A stretch of DNA of 64,000 nt from Kordia sp. SMS9 (lineage in GTDB: Bacteria; Bacteroidota; Bacteroidia; Flavobacteriales; Flavobacteriaceae), in assembly GCF_003352465.1 (NCBI RefSeq), contig NZ_CP031153.1, positions 2,966,987 to 3,030,986 of the forward strand. Direction: 5' to 3'. Shown piece after piece: positions 1 through 9,478 of this stretch. Within the stretch, counting starts at the first letter, position 1, and every line of letters begins with the position of its first letter. The notes under the pieces were generated by a model, which did no database searches, was not told the origin of the DNA, and worked only from the letters and a program-made list of their open reading frames with translations. Both the position numbers and the translations under genes were made by a program.

Positions 1-1131
1 GTCAATTTACAAAAAGACTCCATTTCAATCAAAACGGTATTGAAAGGTGATTTTGAAGATGTATTATTATTTAATAGTACCGTAGAACCAAAAACGTCGG
101 TATTGATCAACGTCATTCAAGGTGGATCGGTTTCAGAGGTGTTTGTAGAAAGCGGACAACTAGTCAAAAAAGGCACACCATTATTACGTGTGTACAATCC
201 GAATGCAGAATTGAATTATTTGACGCAAGAAACTGCCATTGTAGAGCAAATTAATAATTTGAGAAATATTCGCGTCACGATAAAGAATCAACAGTTGAAT
301 TTAGACGAACAACTGTTGAGTATTGACAATTCGTTTAAAAATGCGGAACGTCAATACACGACTGATCAGCGTTTGTATAAAAAAGATGTCATTGCACGCA
401 ACAAGTTTCAAACTTCTGAGCAAGAATATAAATTTCAAAAAGAGCGCAACGAAGTGATTAAAGCGAAAGTTTCCAACGAAAAAAATGATCGAAATGTGCA
501 ATTGGCTCGTATCAATGCATCTGTTCAGAAAATGGAAGAAAGTTTAGAATTGTTACGCAAAAACAAAGAGAATTTTATTGTAAAAGCGCCTCAAGATGGA
601 TTGTTGTCATCGTTCAATCCGACCTTGGGACAAAATTACAATCAAGGTGATAATGTCGGTAAAATTGACGTCTTAGATGGTTACAAATTGGTTGCAAAAG
701 TAGATGAATACTACATTTCTAAACTTGAAGAAAACATTCGTGGAACGGTAACAGTTGAAGAAACAAAACTCCCAATCCGCATTTCAAAGATTTATCCTGA
801 GATTGTGAGTGGTAATTTTCAAGTGGAATTACAGTTTGAAAACGATTCTATTTCCAAAGGAATTCGTCGCGGAATGTCGTTAAAAAGTAAAATGTTTTTA
901 TCGAACAACAGTGAAGCGGTATTATTGCCAAAAGGATTATTTTTCCAAAGCACGAATGGAAAATGGGTTTTTGTGTTAAATTCAGACAATAAAGCGGTGA
1001 AACGAAATGTACGTATCGGACGTGAGAATCCTTTTTATTACGAAGTATTGGAAGGTTTGCAAGCGGGCGATCGCGTGATTACGTCAAGCTATGACGATTA
1101 TAAAGATATGGAAGCACTAAACTTGAACTAA
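1..1131 (+). CDS. HlyD/MacA-type periplasmic adaptor of an ABC exporter (5' end outside window)
   Basis: The frame is open from base 1, so the gene starts upstream of the window; the first in-window start-like codon (TTG at 40) is internal. The visible part has an N-terminal biotinyl-lipoyl-like half (GGSVSEVFVESGQLVKKG), a long coiled-coil hairpin (about residues 75-190), the second lipoyl half (FIVKAPQDGLL) and a beta-barrel/membrane-proximal end. These are the elements of RND/ABC membrane fusion proteins. It is followed after 236 bp by an ABC ATPase and two MacB-like permeases on the same strand, so it is probably the adaptor linking them to an outer-membrane channel. The substrate cannot be read from sequence. 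Confidence 0.85.
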   Translation, partial: VNLQKDSISIKTVLKGDFEDVLLFNSTVEPKTSVLINVIQGGSVSEVFVESGQLVKKGTPLLRVYNPNAELNYLTQETAIVEQINNLRNIRVTIKNQQLNLDEQLLSIDNSFKNAERQYTTDQRLYKKDVIARNKFQTSEQEYKFQKERNEVIKAKVSNEKNDRNVQLARINASVQKMEESLELLRKNKENFIVKAPQDGLLSSFNPTLGQNYNQGDNVGKIDVLDGYKLVAKVDEYYISKLEENIRGTVTVEETKLPIRISKIYPEIVSGNFQVELQFENDSISKGIRRGMSLKSKMFLSNNSEAVLLPKGLFFQSTNGKWVFVLNSDNKAVKRNVRIGRENPFYYEVLEGLQAGDRVITSSYDDYKDMEALNLN

Positions 1132-1256
1132 TTATGCTAGTATTTGTATATATTTTAGTGGAAACGCTTGTCGGATTATTATAAATTATGAATGTTGAAT
1201 TTTAAATTGAAAAAGTATTTTTAAGAGCCAAGAGCCAAGAGCCAACACCAAATAAA

Positions 1257-1349
1257 CAATCATCAATCAAAAAACGAACGCTTCGACAGGCTCAGCGTGG
1301 GCAGAACATCAATCAAATAAAAACACGTCATATTGAGCGTAGTCGAAAT
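1257..1349. repeat. Dispersed host intergenic repeats (CTTCGAC..CTCAGCG and TTGAGCG..GTCGAAAT types)
   Basis: The spacer before the ABC ATPase holds a short ATCAATCAAAAAACGAACG element (1261-1279). It also has two members of a family built from CTTCGAC and TGAGC cores: CTTCGACAGGCTCAGCG at 1281-1297 and TTGAGCGTAGTCGAAAT at 1332-1348, in opposite orientations. Related copies lie at 14241, 14287, 16533, 16567, 51158 and 54153, always between host genes. They resemble REP-like elements of flavobacterial genomes. Confidence 0.6.
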
Positions 1350-1367
1350 AAAAAAAACAACAAAACA

Positions 1368-2069
1368 ATGATTACATTAACAGATTTAACGAAAGTATAC
1401 AGAACAGAAGAAGTAGAAACGACTGCACTTCACAAATTGAATTTAACCGTAAAAGAAGGCGAATTTGTGTCCATTATGGGAACTTCAGGATGCGGAAAAT
1501 CGACTTTATTAAATATCATCGGATTGCTAGATGCGCCAACTTCTGGAAGCTATCAATTTGCAAAAGAGGAAGTTTCGAAATATTCGGAAAAGCAACGTGC
1601 CTTAGTGCGTAAAGCCAATATTGGATTCGTATTTCAAAATTTCAATTTGATCGACGAACTTTCTGTGTATGAGAATATTGAGTTGCCATTAATTTACAAC
1701 AAAGTACCATCTAGCGAACGCAAAAAACGGGTGAATGAAATTTTAGAACGCGTCGGAATTGCACACAGAGCAAAACATTTTCCATTGCAATTGTCTGGCG
1801 GACAACAACAACGTGTTGCGGTAGCTAGAGCTTTGGTGACGAATCCGAAGTTGATTTTGGCGGATGAACCAACCGGAAATTTGGACAGTAAAAACGGGAA
1901 TGAAGTCATGGAATTATTGGCAGAATTGCACGCTTCTGGAGCCACAATTATCATGGTGACGCATTCTTCGTATGATGCGCAATTTTCAAGTAGAATTGTC
2001 ATGATGAAAGATGGCGAAATCATTTCAGAGAAAACGAACACACGCGATATCGACGTCTTAGTTCAGTAA
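1368..2069 (+). CDS. ABC transporter ATP-binding protein (MacB/LolD type)
   Basis: This 233-residue nucleotide-binding protein energises the export complex. Walker A is GTSGCGKST (residues 38-46), the Q-loop is FVFQNFNL (about 88-95), the ABC signature LSGGQQQR is at 142-149, Walker B LILADEP is at 162-168, and the switch histidine lies in VTHSSYDA. Length and motifs match the MacB/LolD/FtsE family, which works with FtsX-fold permeases in mechanotransmission rather than classical transport. It sits between the adaptor gene and two permease genes. A repeat ending ACGAACG lies shortly before both this gene and the next. Confidence 0.93.
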   Translation: MITLTDLTKVYRTEEVETTALHKLNLTVKEGEFVSIMGTSGCGKSTLLNIIGLLDAPTSGSYQFAKEEVSKYSEKQRALVRKANIGFVFQNFNLIDELSVYENIELPLIYNKVPSSERKKRVNEILERVGIAHRAKHFPLQLSGGQQQRVAVARALVTNPKLILADEPTGNLDSKNGNEVMELLAELHASGATIIMVTHSSYDAQFSSRIVMMKDGEIISEKTNTRDIDVLVQ

Positions 2070-2106
2070 CAAAAACAATCATTCATCAATCAAAAAAACG
2101 AACGTT

Positions 2107-4521
2107 ATGTTACAAACTTGGATTAAAATATTTTTTAGAAATAGTAAAAAAAACTGGCTTAATTTAGTCGTGAATATTTCCGGCTTAACACTGGGTTTTG
2201 CAGGTTTACTCATCGTATTATTATACTTTAATGATGAACTCAGTTATAATGACTGGAATCCTAATAAAGACGAAATATACAGAGTGGCCAACACATCCAG
2301 AAATAATGGAATTTGGTTCTCTAGTACCTCTGCAGAAGCGATCCTTTTTAAAAGCGACATTCCAGAAGTAGAAGAAACAGTATTGGTTTCTCCATTTTAC
2401 AGAAGTCGTGTGTTACTCAATGGAGAAACGAAAGTGTACACGGAGAAAATGACGCAAACGGAACCAAATTTTTTCGACTTTTTCCCATTTACAATTTTAG
2501 AAGGAACTACTGCAAAATTTGCTGAAAACCGAACTCATATTGCGCTGTCAAAAGAATTTGCGAAAAAACTTTACGGAAACAAAAGTCCTATTGGCGAACT
2601 AGTTAAAATTGATGGCAATGATCATATCATTACTTGTGTGTATGAAGTTCCAGGAAACAGTCATTACGAGTCTGAATTGTTGATGCAGTTTAGCAAACCA
2701 TTCGAATTGCACTGGGGAAACTTTCAAAATGAACTCTTTTGTAAAATTACCAAAGATGCCAATATAGATGAGGTTCGACAAAAAATGAACAATGTCATCA
2801 TTGAGCGAAATGTAAAGCCACAGTTGGCAAAAAATAACATGACTTTGGAAGAAGTTAAAGAAAAGTATGGCATCATAGAAGTATTGTTAGAACAGTTGAG
2901 CACCATTCGGTTACACCATAAAGCCAATCATGCAGGTCCGGGCGGCAAAGGAAACTATCAGTTATTATTGGTATTACTAGGCTTATCTATCTTATTAATC
3001 ATTATTTCTTGTGTGAATTTTATCAACTTATCAACGGCTTCTGCAAGTCAGCGCGCCAAAGAAGTTGGTGTAAAGAAAACGCTTGGATTGTCCAAAAAAC
3101 AACTCATTTTTCAATATGTTTTTGAAATTGTACTACAAGGATTTATAGCACTTTTATTTGCGTTGATTTTAGTGGAATTTGTTTTACCATATTTTAATCA
3201 ATTTATGGACAAGAATATACGCTTGACCAACGGAGGAGTTTTATTAAAATTGATTGGTATTGCCATCGCTACTTCAATTACTGTTGGAAGTATTCCTGCA
3301 TTGTACTTAGCTAATTTTAAAACTGTTGAAGTCTTAAAAGGAAACTTTTCACGCAGTAAAAAAGGAATTATTGCTAGAAACGTTATGCTAGGATTGCAAT
3401 TTTTAATTTCTGGATTCTTTTTAATTGGCGTGTTGGTTATTTACAATCAAATGGCGTTTATGATTCATAAAGATTTAGGTTTTGAAAAAGCGCAAACGCT
3501 GGTGGTAGATGTCTACAATATTGAAGACGAATATAAAAAGTATGAGCTGTTAAAAAGCAGTATGATTCATCATGAAAATATTATGGAAATATCTTCAAGT
3601 ATGTTTGTGCCTGGCGATGGAAATTTAAACGGAACGAGTCTTCGTTATGGAGACGAATCGTTCAATACGGCATCAAATACGATTGACCATAATTATATAG
3701 ATTTTGCACAGCTCAATTTACTAAAAGGACGAACGTTTTCGGAAAAATTTGCGTCTGATACAATTTCAACAATCATGCTGAATGAAACAGCGGCGAAACG
3801 CTTAGGTATTTACAACGATCCAATAGGAAAAGAAGTGAATCTTGGTTGGCAACCCGATGAAGATAAACGTAAATTTGAAGTCATCGGAATGATTCAAGAT
3901 TATCACTTTGACGGTTTTGATGTAAAAATAGATCCTATGTTTTTAATTCATTGGAAAACATTTCCGATGACAAAAAAATGGCTGAGTGCTATACAGTTTA
4001 AGATCAAACCTGAAAATATTTCACAAACCATTGCTGACATAGAAGAATTTTGGATAGAAAATGTGGACGATAAGTATCCATTCAATTATCAGTTTTTAGA
4101 CGCGCATTTTGCCGAAACATATGAAAAATATGAAAAGCAACAAACCATGTTTTTGATTCTTTCTACCATTGTCATCATCATTTCGTTACTAGGATTATTT
4201 GCGCTGGCAACCTTAACTATTCAGCAGCGTTTAAAAGAAGTTGCCATTCGCAAAACGCTTGGCGCTTCTGTCAAAGAAATTATGTTTCAGCTTGTAAAAA
4301 GCTTCTTAAAAATTACCATCATTGCTGTAGTTGTATTGCTACCAATATCCTATTACTTTATGCAAGGCTGGCTCGATAATTTTGTATATCGAATTGATAT
4401 GCCACTTTGGCCATACATTGTAACACCTGTCATACTGCTCATTCTCGTTTTTGTTGTAGTAGGCGTAAAGGCATTCAATGCCACAAAAATTGATTTAATC
4501 AAATACTTAAAATTCGAATAA
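2107..4521 (+). CDS. FtsX/MacB-family ABC permease, first copy
   Basis: The 804-residue protein has an N-terminal membrane helix (about 17-38), a periplasmic MacB-type core, an FtsX domain with three helices (about 280-400), a further helix near 430 opening a second periplasmic segment, and a C-terminal FtsX domain (about 690-800) containing QQRLKEVAIRKTLGAS. This duplicated layout is typical of the long Bacteroidota MacB-like permeases. It is nearly collinear with the next gene, which starts 1 bp after this stop, so the pair arose by tandem duplication and may form a heterodimer driven by the upstream ATPase. Confidence 0.9.
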   Translation: MLQTWIKIFFRNSKKNWLNLVVNISGLTLGFAGLLIVLLYFNDELSYNDWNPNKDEIYRVANTSRNNGIWFSSTSAEAILFKSDIPEVEETVLVSPFYRSRVLLNGETKVYTEKMTQTEPNFFDFFPFTILEGTTAKFAENRTHIALSKEFAKKLYGNKSPIGELVKIDGNDHIITCVYEVPGNSHYESELLMQFSKPFELHWGNFQNELFCKITKDANIDEVRQKMNNVIIERNVKPQLAKNNMTLEEVKEKYGIIEVLLEQLSTIRLHHKANHAGPGGKGNYQLLLVLLGLSILLIIISCVNFINLSTASASQRAKEVGVKKTLGLSKKQLIFQYVFEIVLQGFIALLFALILVEFVLPYFNQFMDKNIRLTNGGVLLKLIGIAIATSITVGSIPALYLANFKTVEVLKGNFSRSKKGIIARNVMLGLQFLISGFFLIGVLVIYNQMAFMIHKDLGFEKAQTLVVDVYNIEDEYKKYELLKSSMIHHENIMEISSSMFVPGDGNLNGTSLRYGDESFNTASNTIDHNYIDFAQLNLLKGRTFSEKFASDTISTIMLNETAAKRLGIYNDPIGKEVNLGWQPDEDKRKFEVIGMIQDYHFDGFDVKIDPMFLIHWKTFPMTKKWLSAIQFKIKPENISQTIADIEEFWIENVDDKYPFNYQFLDAHFAETYEKYEKQQTMFLILSTIVIIISLLGLFALATLTIQQRLKEVAIRKTLGASVKEIMFQLVKSFLKITIIAVVVLLPISYYFMQGWLDNFVYRIDMPLWPYIVTPVILLILVFVVVGVKAFNATKIDLIKYLKFE

Positions 4522-4522
4522 T

Positions 4523-6919
4523 ATGTTAAAAACTTGGCTAAAATTATTCTTTAGAAATAGCAAAAAGAATTGGTTAAATACCACAATCAATATTAGTGGT
4601 TTAACACTCGGATTGGTAGGTTTGATTATTGTGTTATTGTATTACAAGGACGAAAAAAGTTACGATCAGTGGAATACACAAAAAGACATGGTTTATAAAG
4701 TAGCTCACAAATGGGGCGATGGACAAGTATATGATGACGCCACAAAACCAGAAGGGAAGACTGTAAAAGAAGTTGTTCCGGGAGTTATAGATTATTGCTC
4801 TGTTAATTCAGGCTATTACAGTCAAATATTGCGCTACAAAGAACGTTCAATTTACGAAACGAAGATTGGACGTGCCAATGCTAACTTTTTTGAGTTTTTT
4901 CCGCATACGATCGTAAAAGGTAACCCCAAAGAAATCTTGACAACAAAGAAATCAATGGCGATTTCAACAGACTTGGAAAAACAATTGTTTGGAGAGAAAG
5001 AATCCATTGGAAAAACTATTAAATATGGAAAAGAGGAGCGTATTGTAACTGGTGTATATGAGTTAAAAAAACCTTCGGTATTTATGCCAAATGCCATGAT
5101 ACATATGCCTGTGACCAAAAGTGATAACTGGGGAGGATACAGCGTATATACATTTTATAAAATTCCAGTTGGGACAGATTTGGCTTCTGTTGAAAAGAAA
5201 ATTTACGACCTTTACGTAGCTAAATATTATCAAAAAGAAGCAGAAGAACAAGGAATTACCGTAGATGAATATGTGTCTATGCAAGGTTCAATTCCGATAT
5301 TAGAACGTTTGGTAGATTTACGTTTACACGGACAAGGCGATGATGGCATGGTAGAAGGCAAAGGAAACTATTTGTTACTCCTAATTATGCTGAGTTTATC
5401 TATTTTGATTATTGTGATTTCCAGTATCAACTTTATCAATCTGTCTGTAGCTTCTGCAAGTCAACGTGCCAAAGAAGTAGGCGTAAAGAAAACCTTGGGC
5501 GTTTCTAAACTCGGATTGCAATTGCAGTTTGTATTGGAAATTGTAGTGCAAGGAATTATTGCTGTTTTTCTAGCGTTAATTATTGTAGAATTGTTATTGC
5601 CTGTCTTTAATGCATTTATCAATAAAAATCTCGTGTTAAGCAATACAACGATCATTCTGCAAGTGATCGGTTTGGCAATTGCAATTTCAGCAATTATTGG
5701 TTTTATCACGGCTTTATATGTGTCAAATTTTAAGACGATTCATGTGTTAAAAGGAAACTTTTCCAGAAGCGGCAATATGATTTTGGTGCGAAATGTGATG
5801 CTTGGCTTGCAATTTGTTATTTCAGGATTTTTCTTTATTGGCGGATTAGTGGTATATGCACAAGTGGAGTATATGAGTTCGAAAGATTTAGGATTTTCGG
5901 GAGAAGAAATCTTGGTGGTAGAATTCAATGACACGCAAACAAGCAGAAGCAAACAATACAACTTGATCAAAAATGTATTTAAGAACAACCCGAATATTGA
6001 AGACATTACTTCTACGTTTTTAGTGCCTGGTGACGATAATGATATTTCGTTAGATGTGATGCACAAAGACATTGCGGTAGATTCGAAATTCATTCCGCTC
6101 GATTTTGGGCATTTAGAAATGATCAACACCAAACTAGCCAAAGGACGTTACTTTTCTAAGGATTTTGCTTCCGACACCATCAACAGTGTTATATTTAATG
6201 AAACGGGAGTAAAACGCTTAGGAATTGCCAATGATCCAATCCATAAAGAAGTCAACATCGACGGCAAAAAGTTTACCATTGTCGGAGTTGTAAAAGATTA
6301 TCATATTGAAGGCTTAGACAAAGAAATTCGTCCAGCATTTTTTATGTATTATACAGGTTTTAAATGGGTTCGTGGCGCGATGAGTACAGTACAATTCAAA
6401 ATAAAAGAAGGAAAAAAAGAAGAAGCTTTGGCAGAAATTGAACGTTTCTGGACGACCGAATTAGAACCTGGCTATCCGTTTTCATTCTACTATTTAGACA
6501 AATATTACAGCAAAACACACGACATTTACAAAAAGCAACAAACGCTCTTTTTCATTCTTACCTTAGTGGTTATTTTCATTGCTTTATTAGGATTGTTCGC
6601 GTTGGCAACGTTGACCATTCAGCAGCGATTAAAAGAAGTTGCTATTCGTAAAACTTTGGGCGCATCTGTCAAAGAAATCATGGTGCAACTCGTGAAAAGT
6701 TTTATCAAAATTACAGGTATTGCGGTAATCGTTCTTTTGCCCATTGCGTACTATTTGATGCAAAACTGGCTAGACAACTTCGCGTACCGAATTGACATGC
6801 CTTGGTGGCCGTATATCATTGCACCAATTACATTGTTAGTGTTGGTTTTCGTAGTTGTAGGTATCAAAGCCTTCAACGCAACCAAAGTAGATTTGATAAA
6901 GTATTTAAAGTTTGAGTGA
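4523..6919 (+). CDS. FtsX/MacB-family ABC permease, second copy
   Basis: The 798-residue paralogue of the preceding permease begins with the shared pattern MLKTWLKLFFRNSKKNWLN and ends with the shared KxDLIKYLKFE. It has the same helix-periplasm-FtsX-helix-periplasm-FtsX arrangement. The transmembrane parts are highly similar to its neighbour, while the periplasmic parts (about 45-280 and 450-680) have diverged. That fits two half-transporters contributing different periplasmic surfaces. It is the last gene of the export operon; the following 218 bp contain two TAACGAAAAACAAAT copies (about 6967-6998) and no gene. Confidence 0.9.
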   Translation: MLKTWLKLFFRNSKKNWLNTTINISGLTLGLVGLIIVLLYYKDEKSYDQWNTQKDMVYKVAHKWGDGQVYDDATKPEGKTVKEVVPGVIDYCSVNSGYYSQILRYKERSIYETKIGRANANFFEFFPHTIVKGNPKEILTTKKSMAISTDLEKQLFGEKESIGKTIKYGKEERIVTGVYELKKPSVFMPNAMIHMPVTKSDNWGGYSVYTFYKIPVGTDLASVEKKIYDLYVAKYYQKEAEEQGITVDEYVSMQGSIPILERLVDLRLHGQGDDGMVEGKGNYLLLLIMLSLSILIIVISSINFINLSVASASQRAKEVGVKKTLGVSKLGLQLQFVLEIVVQGIIAVFLALIIVELLLPVFNAFINKNLVLSNTTIILQVIGLAIAISAIIGFITALYVSNFKTIHVLKGNFSRSGNMILVRNVMLGLQFVISGFFFIGGLVVYAQVEYMSSKDLGFSGEEILVVEFNDTQTSRSKQYNLIKNVFKNNPNIEDITSTFLVPGDDNDISLDVMHKDIAVDSKFIPLDFGHLEMINTKLAKGRYFSKDFASDTINSVIFNETGVKRLGIANDPIHKEVNIDGKKFTIVGVVKDYHIEGLDKEIRPAFFMYYTGFKWVRGAMSTVQFKIKEGKKEEALAEIERFWTTELEPGYPFSFYYLDKYYSKTHDIYKKQQTLFFILTLVVIFIALLGLFALATLTIQQRLKEVAIRKTLGASVKEIMVQLVKSFIKITGIAVIVLLPIAYYLMQNWLDNFAYRIDMPWWPYIIAPITLLVLVFVVVGIKAFNATKVDLIKYLKFE

Positions 6920-7104
6920 TTTTTGAAATTGGGTTTTGGGTGGTAAGTCTTGGTAAGTTTCTTAGGAACTAACGAAAAACAAATTAACGAAAAACAAATA
7001 CCAAAAGCGAAGCGTCTCAAAACTCAACACCTAAAAAAGCTACGTACAAACCCTTGATTTGAAAACGAGTATTTGTTATGCTTTTAAATACGCATTTAAT
7101 ATTG

Positions 7105-7112
7105 TAAGTTTG
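7105..7112 (+). promoter_or_regulatory. Candidate -7 box of a Bacteroidota promoter
   Basis: TAAGTTTG matches the Bacteroidota -7 consensus TAnnTTTG and lies 25 bp before the ATG of the next gene. No TTG at a good -33 distance was seen, so support is modest. Confidence 0.35.
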
Positions 7113-7137
7113 GGAAAACTGACTAAAACCATATACG

Positions 7138-7971
7138 ATGTCAACCTCAGACCCTACACCTAAAACGCCTCAACAGAACGAGGAAAAATCAAAAGCAACA
7201 ACTCTAGAAACCTCGAAGTCTGGAGAAGCCACTACTCAAAAGCTTGAAAAAGAAGCACCAAAAGGTGTTCATAAAGGAGTTTCGGACAAACTCATGAATG
7301 AAATCAAAGAAGAGTTGGAAAACATGCTATCATTTGCGATGCGAAATGGAAAAGTTATTAATACTGAATTAAATCCTTTGATAGAAAGTAATAATTTGGA
7401 CGATTTGATTAATGCGCACAACATTCTTGCTAAAAATGTTGCTCCCGCCACACCAAAATCAATCAAGTATTTAAAAACATTAAATGCTAGAGATAACAGC
7501 AGAACCATATTTAGCAAATTGCCAATCATTCGAAACTTAATCATACTTGCATTGGTGTTTTTGGCACTTTTTATAGGAACTTCTCTCTCAGATCAAGTTG
7601 ATAATGCATCACTCGCAAAAGGAGTTTTAGACAATGATGGTACGCCTTTGTTTCTTAATTTAATGTTTTTGTGTGCAACTTCTGGTTTGGGTGTTGTTTT
7701 TTATTTACTAAAAAGCGTGAGTGAAGGTATTCAAAAAGGCACGTTAATGCCCGAACAATCCATTTATTATGTAGGCTTGATTGTACTTGGAATCATGTCT
7801 GGATTAATTCTTTCAGAAATTGTAGCAACCTACAATGGAGGAAAAAGTCTCACCGTTTTTAATAGTTGTGTTTTGGCACTTGTAGGTGGATTTTCTTCGG
7901 ATGCGATCTTTACAGTATTACAAGGAATAATCAATAAAATAAAAGCCGTCTTTACATCAGATGACAACTAA
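7138..7971 (+). CDS. Membrane protein of unknown function, first gene of a three-gene operon
   Basis: I do not recognise this 277-residue protein. It has a hydrophilic Thr/Lys/Glu-rich N-terminus (about 1-50), a soluble helical segment (about 50-125) and four probable membrane helices (about 133-153, 175-195, 208-230, 238-260). The ATG at 7138 is preceded by a TAnnTTTG box. Its last bases overlap another possible ATG (7961), and a lipoprotein gene follows directly, so it is probably co-transcribed with the next two genes. An envelope role is an inference from the membrane/lipoprotein pairing. Confidence 0.65.
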   Translation: MSTSDPTPKTPQQNEEKSKATTLETSKSGEATTQKLEKEAPKGVHKGVSDKLMNEIKEELENMLSFAMRNGKVINTELNPLIESNNLDDLINAHNILAKNVAPATPKSIKYLKTLNARDNSRTIFSKLPIIRNLIILALVFLALFIGTSLSDQVDNASLAKGVLDNDGTPLFLNLMFLCATSGLGVVFYLLKSVSEGIQKGTLMPEQSIYYVGLIVLGIMSGLILSEIVATYNGGKSLTVFNSCVLALVGGFSSDAIFTVLQGIINKIKAVFTSDDN

Positions 7972-7990
7972 TTTAAAAATACAATCACAC

Positions 7991-8593
7991 ATGAAACTAC
8001 TCATAAAAAGTATACTAACTGTCTTAATTACCATAAGTTTGATAGCTTGTGCGTCCATTCCGGCATCTACAGCAACGTTGTCGCAGGAGGTTATTTCGGA
8101 GGCAAATTCTATGCATCAGCTAAATATTGCATTGGTCAATAGATTATTTGACGAACGAAAGGACAAAGTGAACGATTTTATCAACAATCAATACATTCCT
8201 AGGTATGTGAAAAATTTTGAATCGAAAATCCCTGCTGGTGTTGACGTAAGTTCAGAATTGGCAAATATTCTAAAAAGCGTCATGCCAGTGATCAACAGAA
8301 AACGGGATTCGCTACAAGGTTTGCTAGATACGCAACGCAACGAAATGATTACGTCGTTAAATAACAGTTATGCAAATTATCAACAGGCAAGTTCAACGTT
8401 GCAAAACTTGATTACATCAGCAGTAAAGCTGAAACAATCTGAAGCAAATACCTTACAGGAAATTCAAAATTTGACAGGAACCAACATCAACGTAGGCAAA
8501 ATACAGGGTCACTTAGACAGTTTATTAGTCAAAACAGGAAATGGTTTTAACAAACTGTTGAATATAGAATCAGCAATTAAAGCAAAAAATTAA
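7991..8593 (+). CDS. Lipoprotein with helical periplasmic domain, unknown function
   Basis: I place the start at the ATG at 7991 rather than the in-frame ATG at 7961, because it gives a clean lipoprotein signal: MKLL, a hydrophobic core and the lipobox LIAC (Cys20). The mature part (about 180 residues) looks alpha-helical and Gln/Asn/Leu-rich with heptad-like spacing, and has no recognised domain. It is sandwiched between a four-helix membrane protein and a small soluble protein on the same strand, probably one operon. Confidence 0.65.
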   Translation: MKLLIKSILTVLITISLIACASIPASTATLSQEVISEANSMHQLNIALVNRLFDERKDKVNDFINNQYIPRYVKNFESKIPAGVDVSSELANILKSVMPVINRKRDSLQGLLDTQRNEMITSLNNSYANYQQASSTLQNLITSAVKLKQSEANTLQEIQNLTGTNINVGKIQGHLDSLLVKTGNGFNKLLNIESAIKAKN

Positions 8594-8604
8594 AATAGAA
8601 AGAC

Positions 8605-8874
8605 ATGAGCGAAATAGATTGGGATAACTTAGCGGAACAAGCTGGAAAACAAACGGATACAGAATTTCAAACGACTATTGCGAGTCTAACACGCATCAGT
8701 ATCAAAGAAATTGACCAATTCATCAAAGAGAGTGAAATTAGTAATGAAAATGCTGTGAAAGTATTGAAAGAAATCAATGCAGCAGCAGCTTCTAATACGG
8801 CTAAGGCAGATGCAATTGCCAATATTGACAACGGTGTTAATTTTTTGGTAAGCATGGCAAGCAGAATTGTGTAA
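8605..8874 (+). CDS. Small helical protein, unknown function
   Basis: This 89-residue acidic, Ala/Glu/Ile-rich and probably all-helical protein has no signal peptide. It begins 12 bp after the lipoprotein gene and ends 25 bp before a rho-independent terminator, so it closes the three-gene operon. I recognise no family. The central segment KVLKEINAAAASNTAKADAI looks like a coiled-coil or helical hairpin. Confidence 0.55.
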   Translation: MSEIDWDNLAEQAGKQTDTEFQTTIASLTRISIKEIDQFIKESEISNENAVKVLKEINAAAASNTAKADAIANIDNGVNFLVSMASRIV

Positions 8875-8898
8875 AAACACAATATATACATAGTACAG

Positions 8899-8936
8899 AA
8901 AGCAATAGCGTATTTTATATGGTATTGCTTTTTTTT
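8899..8936 (+). terminator. Rho-independent terminator after the three-gene operon
   Basis: AAAGCAATA (8899-8907) pairs with TATTGCTTT (8923-8931) and runs into a T tract. The stem core is the same as that of the terminator at 9333. Confidence 0.8.
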
Positions 8937-9046
8937 GTATCAAAGTGATGGAAATCTGATGAGTAGCTTCATAATTTTCTTATATTTTTCTTAATTAGGA
9001 ACATGGTCTTCTGCATTTTTAATATCTTAAATATAAAATAGAAACC

Positions 9047-9274
9047 ATGAAAAAAAGAAATCTAAAAGCGTTATCGCTTCGCAAAAATGCAATCTCTAAT
9101 TTTAGCAATTCCGTTACGGGAAAAGGAACACTTAATTCAGACATTTCCTGTCCGATAGGAACCTGTATAGAATCTATAACCTATTGTACGTATGATACCT
9201 GCGGCACCTGTATTGTAACTCATTGTGAAGGCGGCGTCGTATGTAATTTGACCGTTCCGCCAGGGAAGTATTAA
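9047..9274 (+). CDS. Cys-rich RiPP-like precursor peptide (Bacteroidota 'class I lanthipeptide/natural product precursor' type)
   Basis: The 75-residue peptide has a basic leader (MKKRNLKALSLRKNAISNF) and a Ser/Thr/Cys-rich core with seven cysteines (CPIGTC, YCTYDTCGTC, HCEGG, VCN), ending VPPGKY. The leader matches what I know of short Bacteroidota precursors annotated as class I lanthipeptide or natural-product precursor: KK-x-LxL-K plus an I-SxF/L box. No dehydratase, cyclase, radical SAM enzyme or dedicated peptidase-transporter lies nearby, so it is an orphan here. It is monocistronic, with terminators on both sides. Whether it is modified or secreted is unknown. Confidence 0.7.
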   Translation: MKKRNLKALSLRKNAISNFSNSVTGKGTLNSDISCPIGTCIESITYCTYDTCGTCIVTHCEGGVVCNLTVPPGKY

Positions 9275-9332
9275 TTTTTGAATAATGCGTGTATCTTCAA
9301 TTTAACAAAGAGTACAATGTATTAAGATATTG

Positions 9333-9369
9333 AAAGCAATAACACATTTGGGTATGTTATTGCTTTTTC
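9333..9369 (+). terminator. Rho-independent terminator after the RiPP-like gene
   Basis: AAAGCAATAACA (9333-9344) pairs with TGTTATTGCTTT (9355-9366), followed by T's. It is a longer version of the stem at 8899. Confidence 0.8.
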
Positions 9370-9437
9370 TATAAAGATATCAAACACTTGTATAGTTTTT
9401 GTTGATAAATTTTATGTAAGGAATTCAGATAAAAAAC

Positions 9438-9445
9438 TACTTTTG
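9438..9445 (+). promoter_or_regulatory. Candidate -7 box for trxB
   Basis: TACTTTTG fits TAnnTTTG and sits 33 bp before the trxB ATG. No well-spaced TTG was found at -33. Confidence 0.4.
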
Positions 9446-9478
9446 TTATAAATCTGTTTAATAATTAGATAAAAGAAT

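Noticed and set aside
7087..7105. TTTAAAT/TTTAAT pair before the membrane-protein gene
   Set aside because: A single 12-bp spaced pair in AT-rich host DNA, without the recurrent linkers.
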